Shown piece by piece: positions 10,843 through 21,133 of a stretch of 64,000 bases of DNA. Made by a program: the position numbers and the translations under genes. The stretch is from contig JAKTTT010000011.1 of assembly GCA_030581615.1 (NCBI GenBank), forward strand, positions 395,127-459,126. Direction: 5' to 3'. Position 1 is the first letter of the stretch, and each line of letters opens with the position of its first letter. This stretch comes from Alloascoidea africana (lineage: Eukaryota; Ascomycota; Alloascoideomycetes; Alloascoideales; Alloascoideaceae). Below the pieces are notes generated by a model that did no database searches, had not been told where the DNA came from, and saw only the letters and a program-made list of their open reading frames with translations.

Positions 10843-12258
10843 ATGTCTTCTAACAACCTCGGTATGTCCACAGTTCATTGTGAAAAATCAAGAAAAAATA
10901 TTATTTTTTAGTGAATGAAAATTGTATCGTTATCTGTATATCTATCTGACTGACCGCCCGCTGCTGGAGCAGACCAATTCCAAGAAGTCAATGAGTCAGT
11001 GACAAATCCATATGGGGCAAACCCCCAGGACTATCTCTCGAACGTTGGCAAATTCCAGATTATCGAGTCCACACTACGAGAGGGTGAGCAATTCGCAAAT
11101 GCCTTTTTCGATACAGAGACCAAAATCAAGATTGCAAAAGCGCTCGATGAGTTTGGTGTCGATTACATTGAGTTGACGAGTCCTGTTGCATCTGAACAAT
11201 CCAGGAGCGACTGCGAAGCGATCTGTAAACTTGGATTGAAGGCCAAGATTTTGACCCATATCCGATGCCACATGGATGACGCAAAGATTGCTGTTGAAAC
11301 GGGTGTTGATGGTGTTGACGTTGTCATTGGAACTTCGCAATTTTTGCGGACCTATTCCCATGGGAAGGACATGTCTTACATCACCAAGAGCGCTATTGAG
11401 GTAATTGAGTTTGTCAAGAGCAAGGGCATCGAGATCCGGTTTTCCTCGGAGGACTCGTTCCGAAGCGACCTGGTCGACCTTCTAAACATCTACAAGACCG
11501 TGGACAAGATTGGAGTGAACCGAGTGGGTATCGCGGATACGGTTGGGTGTGCAAACCCGCGCCAGGTCTATGAACTCGTCCGCACTTTAAAGTCGGTTGT
11601 TTCTTGTGATATCGAGTGCCATTTCCATAACGATACGGGCTGCGCAATCGCCAATGCTTACTGCGCTCTAGAGGCTGGTGCAAAACTGATCGATGTCTCG
11701 GTGCTCGGTATCGGAGAGAGAAACGGTATCACGTCTTTGAACGGGCTCATCTCCCGGATGATTGCAGCGGATCGTGAATACGTTACCAAAAAATACAACC
11801 TCAAAAAGCTCCGAGATTTGGAGATTTTGGTCGCACAGGCTGTTCAAGTCAACATTCCTTTTAACAATCCCATCACTGGATTTTGTGCATTCACTCACAA
11901 GGCCGGCATACATGCCAAAGCAATTCTTGCGAATCCTTCCACTTACGAGATTTTGAAACCCGAGGACTTTGGCCTCACACGATACATCCATTTTGCGAAC
12001 CGACTTACCGGTTGGAACGCAATCAAATCGCGTGTTGAACAGTTGAACCTTGCTCTAACGGATGACCAAGTCAAGGAAGTCACAGTCAAGATCAAGAAGC
12101 TTGGAGACATTAGACCATTGAACATTGACGATGTGGATTCTATTATTGAGGATTACCATGCAGAAGTAAATACTCCAATGGTCAAGCCCATTGTAAAGGC
12201 CAAAGTGGATGAGACTCTGGATATTAACGAGCCCGCTACAAAGAAGCAAAAGACATGA
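10843..12258 (+). CDS. LYS20: Homocitrate synthase (lysine biosynthesis), one intron
   Basis: Catalyses condensation of acetyl-CoA with 2-oxoglutarate to homocitrate, the first and lysine-inhibited step of the alpha-aminoadipate pathway. Exon 1 is 10843-10861 (MSSNNL plus one base), intron 10862-10972 has donor GTATGT, and exon 2 is 10973-12258; total 434 residues. The DRE-TIM barrel starts with the signature STLREGEQF. Metal-binding [10 protein letters not shown] and VLGIGERNG are present, and the LeuA-dimer-like region carries [19 protein letters not shown]. The N-terminal [14 protein letters not shown] matches S. cerevisiae Lys20/Lys21, so the name is by homology to either paralogue. The tail EPATKKQKT resembles the nuclear-type C-terminus of the yeast enzymes. 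Confidence 0.95.
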
Positions 12259-12459
12259 AAAGGTAAATCGACTAGATTGTTGTGGTACAAAAAATATAGA
12301 TAGAGCTGTGGTGGAGAGCGACAAAAAAACAAGGAAAAAGAGAATTGAATAATAAAAAAAACGAAAGGTTAACCAGTCATAGTAATAAAAACAGATTCTC
12401 TATGTTTTGTGAGTGTAATAGTAGTCGATAAAGCATCACCATCAATTATTGTATAATAC

Positions 12460-13325
12460 TTAAACAACGTCCGGTTGTTCATAATCTCCTTGATGTTGCA
12501 TACTATCTGGTTTCTCATCTCCAAGAGCAGGCACAAAGTTTATAATCACATAAATAACGCCAATTCCAGCAATGACGGATCCAACTATGATTCTAAGAAT
12601 GTGGTCATGTAGGATTATGAGACCGATGAGGGTGTAGACTAAAAAAAGCCGTTAATGGGACATTTCCAGTTTAGAGTATAAATTAGATCCTTTATCATCC
12701 AAAAAAGGAAATGAAATATCAAGGAATAAACATACAGACACCTCTCCCGACAAATGAATATAGGAAGGAAGCATAGGGATATACTAGAGCAGATGGGTTT
12801 TTGAATTCGAGACCCAGTATAGCGATGCCGAAAAGAATCACAAATATTGCAATCACAGCCTATTATTAAATTAAACAATTGGTTAGGACCACAAACCTGC
12901 CCTCTTTTTGGATTTGTTTGTTTGTTTGTTTTTGTTGCTTTTGTTCTTCTAGTAATTAGAGGAGCATACAGATTGACTTTGGGTGAGTTAGGTTAGTATA
13001 ATCCGGGGCAAGTCATTACCGATTCCTTAGATTCAAGCCTCCCAAAAAAAACAGCAAGTAGTTGTTTTGAAATTCTTACAAAGACACGGGAAAGAATTGA
13101 GAAATTCCTCCGGCAATCTATATCAAAAATTGTGAGGATTGTGTTAGTCTTTTATTGGTTCCTGCTCAATTAACAGGTAGTCCTATCCATCACAGCCACC
13201 CCACACACACACTTGAATGGCAAGAGGTGAAGGGGAAATTGCCACCCAAAAATCAACAAACATACAGAAAGACCACCAACTCCGAGGTTTACAATTCGGA
13301 AGATATCTGCTTTTGCAAATGCCAT
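12460..13325 (-). CDS. TVP15: Golgi membrane protein Tvp15 (COPI-associated family), five exons including a 7-nt microexon
   Basis: Small tetraspan protein of late-Golgi (Tlg2-containing) vesicles. Exons on the minus strand are 13325-13266, 13117-13080, 12976-12970, 12859-12736 and 12638-12460; together 408 nt, 135 residues. Family landmarks are IFRIVNLGVG, GGISQFFP, YASFLYSFVGRGVFY and LIILHDHILR. Exon 3 is only TCAATCT. Joined to the TT ending exon 2 it gives Phe-Gln-Ser, matching the FxMQS-like position I recall in filamentous-fungal Tvp15; skipping it produces an immediate stop. Introns are 97-148 nt with GTATGT/GTAAGA/GTATGC donors; ACTAAC, TACTAACC and CCTAACC branch sites precede exons 2-4. 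The gene converges on LYS20 with 201 nt between stops. Confidence 0.87.
12970..12976 (-). other. TVP15: 7-nt microexon of TVP15
   Basis: Minus-strand TCAATCT is flanked by an acceptor AAAG, preceded by ATACTAACC, and a donor GTATGC. It restores frame between a phase-2 exon end (TT) and a phase-0 exon start (GCT). Confidence 0.8.
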
Positions 13326-14123
13326 TGTGAATGCGAGCGTACTGTTCTTTCTCGATGAAATAAATGGGACGACCGGAGTGGGAGGAGAAGAGCTGCGGAT
13401 CTGAGATGATGCTGCCGATAGCCCATACATCCATACGCCCGATGAAAAGGAGAGTCTATGAAAGCATTTTACAGGTTTTACAAAGTTTTAATATGAGCTC
13501 TCGTTACTTTCATTAGATTTGGGGTCATCATGTCATATATGTATCGTAGTTTGTCCTCTTTCTTTTCCAAAAAATATTGGAAACAGACAATTATTGGTCT
13601 TTTTTTTTTTCTTTTTGGGTCCATCATATACATTACTGTATGGCCCCCATCACCATGGTGTATCATCATCATCATCATCATCATCTTTCAATATCTCAAA
13701 CAAAAATCAAATCACCAGCAAATGAGCAATAACAATAATAATAAAAAAAGAATATGGGGATGGTTCAAAAGCATGTACAACACTTGTATATCTATAATTC
13801 TAAATGAAGACAAGAGACGTAATAATAGATGAATGAAAAATGTGGGAAATTGTAGCAAAGAAAGCAAGTCAAACCAGACTATAGATAGAAAAGCATTGTA
13901 CTCATAATATCATTTTTTTGGGGATTTTTAATCTCGTTGAAAGAAAAAAAAATAAAGGAAAAATTAATAGAAAAAATAGGAATCAGAAGGACGAGAGAGA
14001 ACGCAAAATGAGCGAATACCCACGCATGCAAATGAAAAGTATACCGTTGTGGCGATTTGGCGATTTGGGAAAATTCAAATTTCAAAACAACAGAAAAAAG
14101 AAATGAGAAAAAAGTGACTATTT
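13326..14123. other. Intergenic TVP15 5' / PFK26 3'
   Basis: AT-rich stretch with low-complexity tracts, including an (ATC)n run at 13662-13685 and several A- and T-runs. No gene was recognised. Confidence 0.5.
13662..13685 (+). repeat. (ATC)n microsatellite
   Basis: Eight perfect ATC units in non-coding DNA. Confidence 0.85.
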
Positions 14124-16427
14124 CTAGTCCTCTCTGGATGACAAATTCAGCTTTTGTAGTCTCCTTGTCAATGAGTCAGACAAATTCATCTGTTTGGCCC
14201 TAGAATCATACGAGTCAGGGGTTCCCGAATTGGTAGAAGGGTCTGTGCTCGTATTACTGCTCTGGCCTTGACCCTGACAGTATTGCAACTGCGAAGAAGT
14301 TCGGGTTTGTTGTGTTAGCGCTGCTGTCAACAAACTACTACAACCCGTGAAAGAACTATTTCGAAGCGAACCCTTGCGCATGAAACTGGGCAAACAAAGA
14401 TTTGCTTGTGATGGAGCAGCAGAGGGCAATTTGATATAGCTGAAATGGGGTCCCACGGGCTCGCTTGGTTGAACGGCTTTGCTAAATCCTTTTGATCCTG
14501 GGAAATCACTAGGGACGTGGTAAAACCAATCCGACTCTTCGTCATACTTGTACAAAGCCCAATCTACACCATACGGTTTTGGTTCGAGCACAAACACCGA
14601 ATGAAGAGGAACAACAAGATCCGTGATGGCAAACCTATCCAGGTTCATAAAATAGGAGAGCAAAACACGAGTGACCACCTGGTGGCCAATGAGAAGCACA
14701 CTGTCTTCCATTCTTTCCAACTCGACAATGACTGGCTTCAATCTGTTGATAACGTCAAGATAAGACTCTCCCCCAATGCCCGGGTATCTGTATCGTAGTT
14801 TATCGTGGAGCCGAGCGTAATACTCATTCGGATACTGTTCTCTGACTTCTTCATATGTCATGCCTTCGCATATTCCAGCGCTCAGCTCGTTTAGCATTCT
14901 CATTTCTTTGACAAAGTACCTCTCATCATCAAAGAACTGGGCAGTTTCAACACTTCTGTTCAACATGCTTGTCCAAACGCAAAAATTTCCTTCTTCAGGT
15001 TCGGACAAGGGAGTCGCGGGATGAGATCCGTTTCTAGACAAGATTCTCTTGCTTTTAGCGGCAAAATGCTCAAGTTGGCGTTGCCTGAAAGCCGCACGTT
15101 TGAAATCCATAAAGCTGGCAAGGGCACGAGAGTATTTGGTCCCCTTTGCAGTCAGATGTGCATCGCCGCCGATTCTTCCTTCCTCATTGTCGGTACTTTC
15201 ACCATGTCGGGCAATCCAGATTTGCCTCTCTGCCAAGTTAAAGTTGAACAAGAAATAGACCGCTTGACCCGATAAAAATCCATGGATGTTGTAGGATACG
15301 ACTTTACGGCCGACATTAATCATCTTGACATACTGGAATGTGTCATCCTCTTCTGCTTCTGCATCATCAATCGTTTCATAGGCCTTTTCATAGTTGCGCA
15401 TACGACCAATGAAATCTTGTAATGCGACTTCAGAATCCATATCTTTGTAATCTGGGCCAGAAAGCTTTAAGCGGATGTTTTCTTCAATTATGCTGGACTT
15501 TGTGCAAATGGATTCCAAAAATAAAACTTTTAATTCGCCATTGCTGCGCTCCTTTATCTTGTCCAAAACGCGCTTTCTTCTTTTTTTAGTCGTGTTGGTA
15601 GCGTCAAAGATGCCGACGGATCCAGGCCCATCGAGCACGTAGTCTAGCAACTCATCAAGCGTGTCCATGGCCCAGGTGTCTCGCAAAGCCGCAGCCTCCG
15701 GGTTATCGGGGTTGAAAAATTTGGCATCATGCTCGCCCTCTGCTTTGTTTTCTTGCTCGTGTTCGCACTCGAGTACTCTGGGGTCTTTAGTTAGAGGAGA
15801 AATGTCGTCCGAAAGTGGGCCATGTGCTGGACCCAGCGAGGTTTTAGCCTTTCGGCGAGTGTTTCCCACGTTGAAGATTCTGCAGTCGTGCTGAAGCCAG
15901 TTTAGGTATCTTGTCAACTTTTTTGTAATGTAGGACTTTCCTCTCGCAGGAAGGCCAACCATGACAATGACGAGCTTCGAGCCGACGTCAGTGGATGAGA
16001 TAGTGCCATTTGGACTCGTTTTGCTCCTGGTCAGCCCCGGCACGTCGAGGGTAGTTGGGCGTCTAGAAGAGGACTTTGGCGCAAAGGAGTCCGAGTTGAC
16101 AGAAGTTACCGAGGTCGAGGAGTAATCCGACGTGACTGAGAGTGGTTTATGATAGTTTGTACTGTTTATGACGATGTTCATGGCGCTTGGAGCCTCGTAG
16201 CCATCACCAGACTCACCGGTGGCAGTAGGAGCAGTGACATATGGAATGGAGCTGTGTGAGTCGCCACTTGGCGCGGGCTGGTATGCCTCCGGCGCCCTCG
16301 CCGTGGGTGTATCGTATCGCGGACGCATCTGAAAAGAGCTGGCTGGAACCTGTGGATCTGGAGAAGGAGCAGAGGAAAGAGCAGAAAGAGGGGACTGTCC
16401 AGGCTTTATATTTCGCTGGATGGTCAT
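14124..16427 (-). CDS. PFK26: 6-phosphofructo-2-kinase/fructose-2,6-bisphosphatase (Pfk26-type)
   Basis: Sets the level of fructose 2,6-bisphosphate, the activator of phosphofructokinase and inhibitor of gluconeogenesis. From the first in-frame ATG (16427) it has 767 residues. A long Ser/Pro-rich N-terminus leads to RRPTTLDVPGLTRSKTSP, matching S. cerevisiae Pfk26 just before the kinase. The P-loop GLPARGKS lies near residue 155, with FNVGNTRR after it. The bisphosphatase domain has RHGESTDN near 405, ELSAGICEGMTYEE, and GHQVVTR near 581. The His, Glu and His expected of an active bisphosphatase are therefore all present. A Ser/Thr-rich tail follows. A 40-residue charged insert after NTRRKA is unusual. 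The gene lies 155 nt downstream of the tropomyosin stop, on the same strand. Confidence 0.93.
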   Translation of the reverse strand: MTIQRNIKPGQSPLSALSSAPSPDPQVPASSFQMRPRYDTPTARAPEAYQPAPSGDSHSSIPYVTAPTATGESGDGYEAPSAMNIVINSTNYHKPLSVTSDYSSTSVTSVNSDSFAPKSSSRRPTTLDVPGLTRSKTSPNGTISSTDVGSKLVIVMVGLPARGKSYITKKLTRYLNWLQHDCRIFNVGNTRRKAKTSLGPAHGPLSDDISPLTKDPRVLECEHEQENKAEGEHDAKFFNPDNPEAAALRDTWAMDTLDELLDYVLDGPGSVGIFDATNTTKKRRKRVLDKIKERSNGELKVLFLESICTKSSIIEENIRLKLSGPDYKDMDSEVALQDFIGRMRNYEKAYETIDDAEAEEDDTFQYVKMINVGRKVVSYNIHGFLSGQAVYFLFNFNLAERQIWIARHGESTDNEEGRIGGDAHLTAKGTKYSRALASFMDFKRAAFRQRQLEHFAAKSKRILSRNGSHPATPLSEPEEGNFCVWTSMLNRSVETAQFFDDERYFVKEMRMLNELSAGICEGMTYEEVREQYPNEYYARLHDKLRYRYPGIGGESYLDVINRLKPVIVELERMEDSVLLIGHQVVTRVLLSYFMNLDRFAITDLVVPLHSVFVLEPKPYGVDWALYKYDEESDWFYHVPSDFPGSKGFSKAVQPSEPVGPHFSYIKLPSAAPSQANLCLPSFMRKGSLRNSSFTGCSSLLTAALTQQTRTSSQLQYCQGQGQSSNTSTDPSTNSGTPDSYDSRAKQMNLSDSLTRRLQKLNLSSRED

Positions 16428-16582
16428 ATTTCGAGATGAGATGGCGGCCAGGCACGGCGCCCGATCGGGCAGTACGGGCACGTGAGCGGTTCGCGGGTGT
16501 ACGGATTATTCGGGCACTAGCACTAGCTCTAACTAACAGGTCAATTCGTCCAGATCAGGCATCTCGGACACAATGCTCAGCA

Positions 16583-16954
16583 TCAGATCGCCTCCAGCTG
16601 CTGCGAAATCTCGTCCAGCTCGGCCTTGGCCTTCGCATACTTCTCGTTGAGCTCCTCAAACTTCTTTTCCCACTCGTCCCGCTCCCCTTCAACGGACGTC
16701 ACCTTCTTCTCCAGCTGTTCCGCCTTGACGTCGGTCTCCCTGAGTTGCTGCGTGGTCTCTTTCAGAGCCTTGTCAGACTGCTCCAATTCGTCCTCCAAAA
16801 CCTCGTTTTTCCGTCGTAGCACCTCGAGTTCCTGGTCCTTGGACGCCTGTTCGTTCTCCAGGTCCTTGACTCTGGTATTTGCCTCGTCTGCCTTCTCCTG
16901 GGCGGCCTCGGCGTCAAGCTTTAAAGCGTTGAGTTTTTCCCTTAATCTATCCAT
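16583..16954 (-). CDS. TPM: Tropomyosin, unusually short (123 residues)
   Basis: Coiled-coil actin-cable protein. The N-terminus MDRLREKLNALKLDAEAAQEK and C-terminus DEWEKKFEELNEKYAKAKAE are canonical for fungal tropomyosins, and the reading frame is uninterrupted from ATG to stop. The length is only 123 residues. S. cerevisiae Tpm2 and S. pombe Cdc8 are 161 and Tpm1 is 199, as far as I recall. Aligned by eye to Tpm2, residues 1-57 match its first 57 and residues 58-123 match its last 66, so exactly 38 residues of the middle are missing. That equals the Tpm1/Tpm2 length step and would leave three actin-binding periods. No splice signals suggest a missing exon. Confidence 0.93.
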   Translation of the reverse strand: MDRLREKLNALKLDAEAAQEKADEANTRVKDLENEQASKDQELEVLRRKNEVLEDELEQSDKALKETTQQLRETDVKAEQLEKKVTSVEGERDEWEKKFEELNEKYAKAKAELDEISQQLEAI

Positions 16955-17851
16955 GGCTCAAACCTAATTTCTAGTTGTTTTTGATTGATTCTGCAGGATG
17001 TGTCTACAAAGTATGAGGATAGGGGGTAGTGGTCGTACAGCTGGTCAAAATCACGCTCTGTGGTAGCAGTAGCAATAGTAGCAGCGGTAGTAACAGGTAG
17101 AAGCAGCAAAAAAAGAATATGTCCACACAAGTAACCGTTAACAGATCACAACCGTGTGAATGTGGACAAGAAAAAGTGCAATTTGTGCAGTCATTCTCCT
17201 GAATTTGATGAGATGCCACTCTTTTATACTCCGTTGGCGGGTAACAGACTCCAACTACATTCCCGAGAGACTGCGAGACAAGAGAGAAAAAAGACGCCCT
17301 TGGGGAGAGAAAAGAAGCCAAGAGCTAACTTAACTTTACTTGTTTGTTCTCACAATCTGTCAATACTTTGCTTTCTTGTAGAAATGCAAAAAGTATGAAC
17401 AAAAAACAGAGTCTGCCGAGAGCGCTCACTCCCCCGCCCAGGCTCTGATTCTGGTGCTGGTGCTTCTTCTCCAGTTGCAAACTTCAAGGGAATGATTGGA
17501 TCCCACCACTTATTCTCACACGTAATTATGCATGTGAATCCAAAATATCTTAAGCTATTATTTCCCATCATCCATCAGAGACAAACCTCTTTGTAATGAT
17601 GGTGGCGGGGGTCTCCAATATTTGTAGCTCGGTTCGGTGTGTGGCAATCCTCTTCTTTTGATTATAAGCCAGTGCGATGATCCGAACTTCTGAAATCAAA
17701 AGCATCAAAGGAATTGATAGACTTTTTTTGCTCCACTTTTACAATGATCAAATAAAATTTCCTCTTGACAAATTCTAGAAAAACGAAAACATGCAATAAA
17801 CACCAATACTTTCAAGAGTTACAAAACATCTATATATATGTCCATACGTTT
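16955..17851. other. Intergenic tropomyosin 5' / PRM10 3'
   Basis: About 0.9 kb, presumably the tropomyosin promoter and PRM10 3' region. A TAG/CAG-like imperfect trinucleotide run lies near 17060-17105. Nothing else was recognised. Confidence 0.5.
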
Positions 17852-20800
17852 TTAAAATGTAAATAGTCCAGTTCTCTTCTTGCCAAAAGGATAAACCGCA
17901 ATGGCAGCAGAAAAGAGGCCCACAGAAATGCCAATACTAACCTCTATCATTGTAATTCCAAAGCTGACTCCCGAATAATTGTTGTTGGATGAAGAACTGG
18001 TTGAATTTGTAGTGTTTTTATGTGCAACGATCAAATTCGCATTCTCAATCCCAGAGAGTAAACTTCCTTGAGATGCAATTCCTCCTGGAACCTGCACAAA
18101 TATCGCAGGTAGCATGGCACCAAACGCCAATCCTCGGCCAATACGTGAATAAACATTACCCAGTATCCCAATGATAAAAGCGCCAATTGCAGCAGTGAAT
18201 TCGGTAGATTGAGAAAAGTGAAGTCCGGAAAAGTAGGTGACAACGTAGCCCGCACCAGAAATCCCCACCATTACAGGAAGCTGAGACCATTTCGCCTGGT
18301 TCACCAATGCAAGTCCGATTGTAAACATTGGCACAAATAAAAATCTAAACCAGGGGCTAATCGGTTCAGGACAGGTTGTTTCCGAAGTCGCATTCTTATC
18401 AATCCATCCATACAAAGCGGCTCCAAGAGTTATTCCAAATCCAAGAAACAAAGAGTAGATAATCGCATAAAACATTCGAACAGCTCCTGCAACAATATTT
18501 CGAGATTGTAATTCCAAAGAACCACATAGAATTGTATACCCTGGTAAAATCAGTGCAAGACTGCCTTGAACCAACCCGGAGAAACAGAAAGTATTGTGGT
18601 CTTTCCCCGCGGATCCAATCGCTCTACCAATAAAACTCACAACGATCGATGCTGAGACCTCAAACACGTTGGAATACAAAGAGGATCTCGGAGACACAAT
18701 AAATTGCAGAAACCCTACACAAGCACCGAGGCAAAAACAGATAGGCAGGTCTTTCCACCCAGCTTTGAAAGCAAATGGTGCCACCATTGCACTTGAAAAC
18801 CCGGCAATGAGAATACATACCCATGGCTGGAACGAGGGCTTTTTTGATAACAGGTCGTCAATCTTGGTAGAGGCTTCTTCCACGCCCATTCGGTCATGAA
18901 CCACATGTTTGTAGATGGTGTGGACGTCATACAGTTTGCTCAGATTCACTCCCTGATTGCACTTGACAAGGTGCATTTCGGAAGTCCTCGTCGAGGCATC
19001 ACCAAAGGATACAATCATACAGCCTGGGATGTATAGAAACTGGCCATCAACCTCCAGTACTCTGGCAGTCATCACCATGTATTCTTCCAGTCTATGCGTA
19101 GGGGCTCCGTAAAGCATCAAAGCGCGGCACATCCTTAAAATAAATCTCTGTCTTTGGAGAATATCTGCAATGTGCACGGTGATTCTCGCTTCGGCTTCCA
19201 TTCTCCGTTTCTTGGATAGAATTATGCCTCCAGAAGATCGTTTGGTAGGTTTCGGTCTTTTGGTCTCGAATTTTGGAATGGTTGAGTTCCTACTCTCATC
19301 GTAAAGATGCCCGTTTGCAGTTCGTAAAGAAGACTGGACCAGATTCGCTACGCTACCGTTACCACCACCCCCAACACCAGGATAATTGTCTAGATTGGAG
19401 GACGACATGTTTTTGAGTTTTTTAAATTTTAGCAAATCGAGGGAATTGCGTGCAGAGTGAACAGGACTCATTCTGCCCTGTTTGGGAGTTGTGGTTGCGC
19501 TTGAGTCTTCAAACAACGTTGTAGAACTTTTACCAGCAGATGGATTTTGATAAAGCTTTAACAAGCTGCTCAAAACGCCCGCTCTCACAAAAGACGGAGC
19601 TTTTATCATTTTGTCCTGGTCTTCTTCATCTATTCCATCTCCTCCCATGGGGTCCATTGACTCAAAAATGTCGCCCTCATCGCGAAGATAGAAATCGGGA
19701 TTCGGGACCGCAAACATTCTGTCAAGACTGTTTCTTCTACTGTTTGGGCCAGAGTCGGTATTGCCAACTGAAGCAGTTGGTTTATGGATCGCATGCGCTT
19801 TCACCAGCCCCTCTGCTTCGTTCTTGTGGGTTTCTTCCTTGTTTTTGAGCGAGCTACCATCATCACCATCTTTCAAATGTTGTCTACCACTGTCGTTTGA
19901 TTTTCGGAAAAACCCTGCAAGCGTTTCTCCCAGCGTATGGGACCTTGTGATCTTTCTTCTTTTGTCAATATCACTGTCCTGATCGCTATTGTCTTTCGCG
20001 GTCGTATTGCTACTACCGCTGCTCCCTTTGAACTGAGCAGGTTCATCTTCACCGCTATTTCTCTCTTTTTTGGCGGCCACTTCTCGGAGATCCATCATCG
20101 GTATGTCCTCTCCGCGACCATTACCCGATAATCTGGCGTACTCCGTATTGAAACGGGCTTGCTTTTCCAGATCGTCTTCTTGTTCGGATCGGTACTCAAT
20201 TGCACCTGGCGCCAACCCTCCGGCTCCAACATTCCCAGCAGACAAAAGCTGTCCGAATAGAGTGTCGTTCGCAGTGCCTGTAGCCGCGGCCGCAGCAGCA
20301 GCCAAGTTTGACGATGAAGACGTGGAGCGGAAATGCGAAAACGCACCTGGGTTCTGTGCTTCTGCTTCCTCATTCTGGCGGTCAAAGCTATTGGAGCCAG
20401 AAGCACGGGGCTCATCTCGGTGGTCGTAGTCATCTTCAAAGTTGACTGCTTTTGTCGATGGCACTTTTTGATGACGGTGGAAGTAATCCTCTTGGGGTCG
20501 CTGACTTTGCTCGGTTGTAACCGGCGGGCTAGAAGGGTTTCGAGCGGCTCTTAGGCTTGAGGTGTAAAAATCGCTTGGAACTCTGCTTCGGTGGGTCTGT
20601 TTGTGAGCATTACTATTACTATTGCTACTGGCAGCGGTAGCTTGGTGGAATCTACTGGAAGAGCTCGAGTCCGGGTCCGATTCATAATCAATAGCCGCCG
20701 ATTCGGATTGTTCATCATCTGAATCATCTGAAGAAACCGTTGTTGCATTTTCTAGATCTAGACCGTCGGAGATGTCCTCCTTATCATGTAGCAAAAGCTC

Positions 20801-21133
20801 ATCTTCATCGGTTCTGTTCTTTTTCGGTTTCGGAGAGTTTACTGCAAACGAGGGCAATACAAAGCTCTGAGAGGAATAAGTATGTGGAAGTGGCGGCCTT
20901 GGGGGATATTGACTTCCACTGGTCTCATCATTGGTATTCTCATCGTCTTGGTTATAATCGCTATCATCCGAATATTGATCGCTAACGGTTTTACTCTTAT
21001 CTTTTCCCTTTCCTTTTCCTTTTCCTTTCCCTTTTTTGCCCTTCCCGTTATGGCGCTCGGGTTTGGCTTGACCTTTAGAAGAGGACGTTATTGTTGAGTG
21101 ACTTGAAGAAGATTTGAACGGCCGTGGAACCAT
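17852..21133 (-). CDS. PRM10: Prm10-like ThrE/DUF1212-family membrane protein
   Basis: Fungal relative of the ThrE threonine/serine exporter family. The S. cerevisiae orthologue Prm10 is pheromone-regulated and its transport substrate is unknown. The 1093-residue protein has a roughly 650-residue hydrophilic N-terminus rich in Ser, Asp/Glu and Lys, including a KGKGKGKGKGKDKSK run near residues 31-50. The conserved part starts at RQRFILRMCRALMLYGAPTHRLEEYM. Its first half carries the cytosolic catalytic-like domain (GCMIVSFGDASTRTSEMHLV), followed by about ten membrane segments, including PGGIASQGSLLSG in the last third. No intron. The long disordered N-terminus is typical of fungal members, though large here. 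Confidence 0.88.
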   Translation of the reverse strand: MVPRPFKSSSSHSTITSSSKGQAKPERHNGKGKKGKGKGKGKGKDKSKTVSDQYSDDSDYNQDDENTNDETSGSQYPPRPPLPHTYSSQSFVLPSFAVNSPKPKKNRTDEDELLLHDKEDISDGLDLENATTVSSDDSDDEQSESAAIDYESDPDSSSSSRFHQATAASSNSNSNAHKQTHRSRVPSDFYTSSLRAARNPSSPPVTTEQSQRPQEDYFHRHQKVPSTKAVNFEDDYDHRDEPRASGSNSFDRQNEEAEAQNPGAFSHFRSTSSSSNLAAAAAAATGTANDTLFGQLLSAGNVGAGGLAPGAIEYRSEQEDDLEKQARFNTEYARLSGNGRGEDIPMMDLREVAAKKERNSGEDEPAQFKGSSGSSNTTAKDNSDQDSDIDKRRKITRSHTLGETLAGFFRKSNDSGRQHLKDGDDGSSLKNKEETHKNEAEGLVKAHAIHKPTASVGNTDSGPNSRRNSLDRMFAVPNPDFYLRDEGDIFESMDPMGGDGIDEEDQDKMIKAPSFVRAGVLSSLLKLYQNPSAGKSSTTLFEDSSATTTPKQGRMSPVHSARNSLDLLKFKKLKNMSSSNLDNYPGVGGGGNGSVANLVQSSLRTANGHLYDESRNSTIPKFETKRPKPTKRSSGGIILSKKRRMEAEARITVHIADILQRQRFILRMCRALMLYGAPTHRLEEYMVMTARVLEVDGQFLYIPGCMIVSFGDASTRTSEMHLVKCNQGVNLSKLYDVHTIYKHVVHDRMGVEEASTKIDDLLSKKPSFQPWVCILIAGFSSAMVAPFAFKAGWKDLPICFCLGACVGFLQFIVSPRSSLYSNVFEVSASIVVSFIGRAIGSAGKDHNTFCFSGLVQGSLALILPGYTILCGSLELQSRNIVAGAVRMFYAIIYSLFLGFGITLGAALYGWIDKNATSETTCPEPISPWFRFLFVPMFTIGLALVNQAKWSQLPVMVGISGAGYVVTYFSGLHFSQSTEFTAAIGAFIIGILGNVYSRIGRGLAFGAMLPAIFVQVPGGIASQGSLLSGIENANLIVAHKNTTNSTSSSSNNNYSGVSFGITMIEVSIGISVGLFSAAIAVYPFGKKRTGLFTF

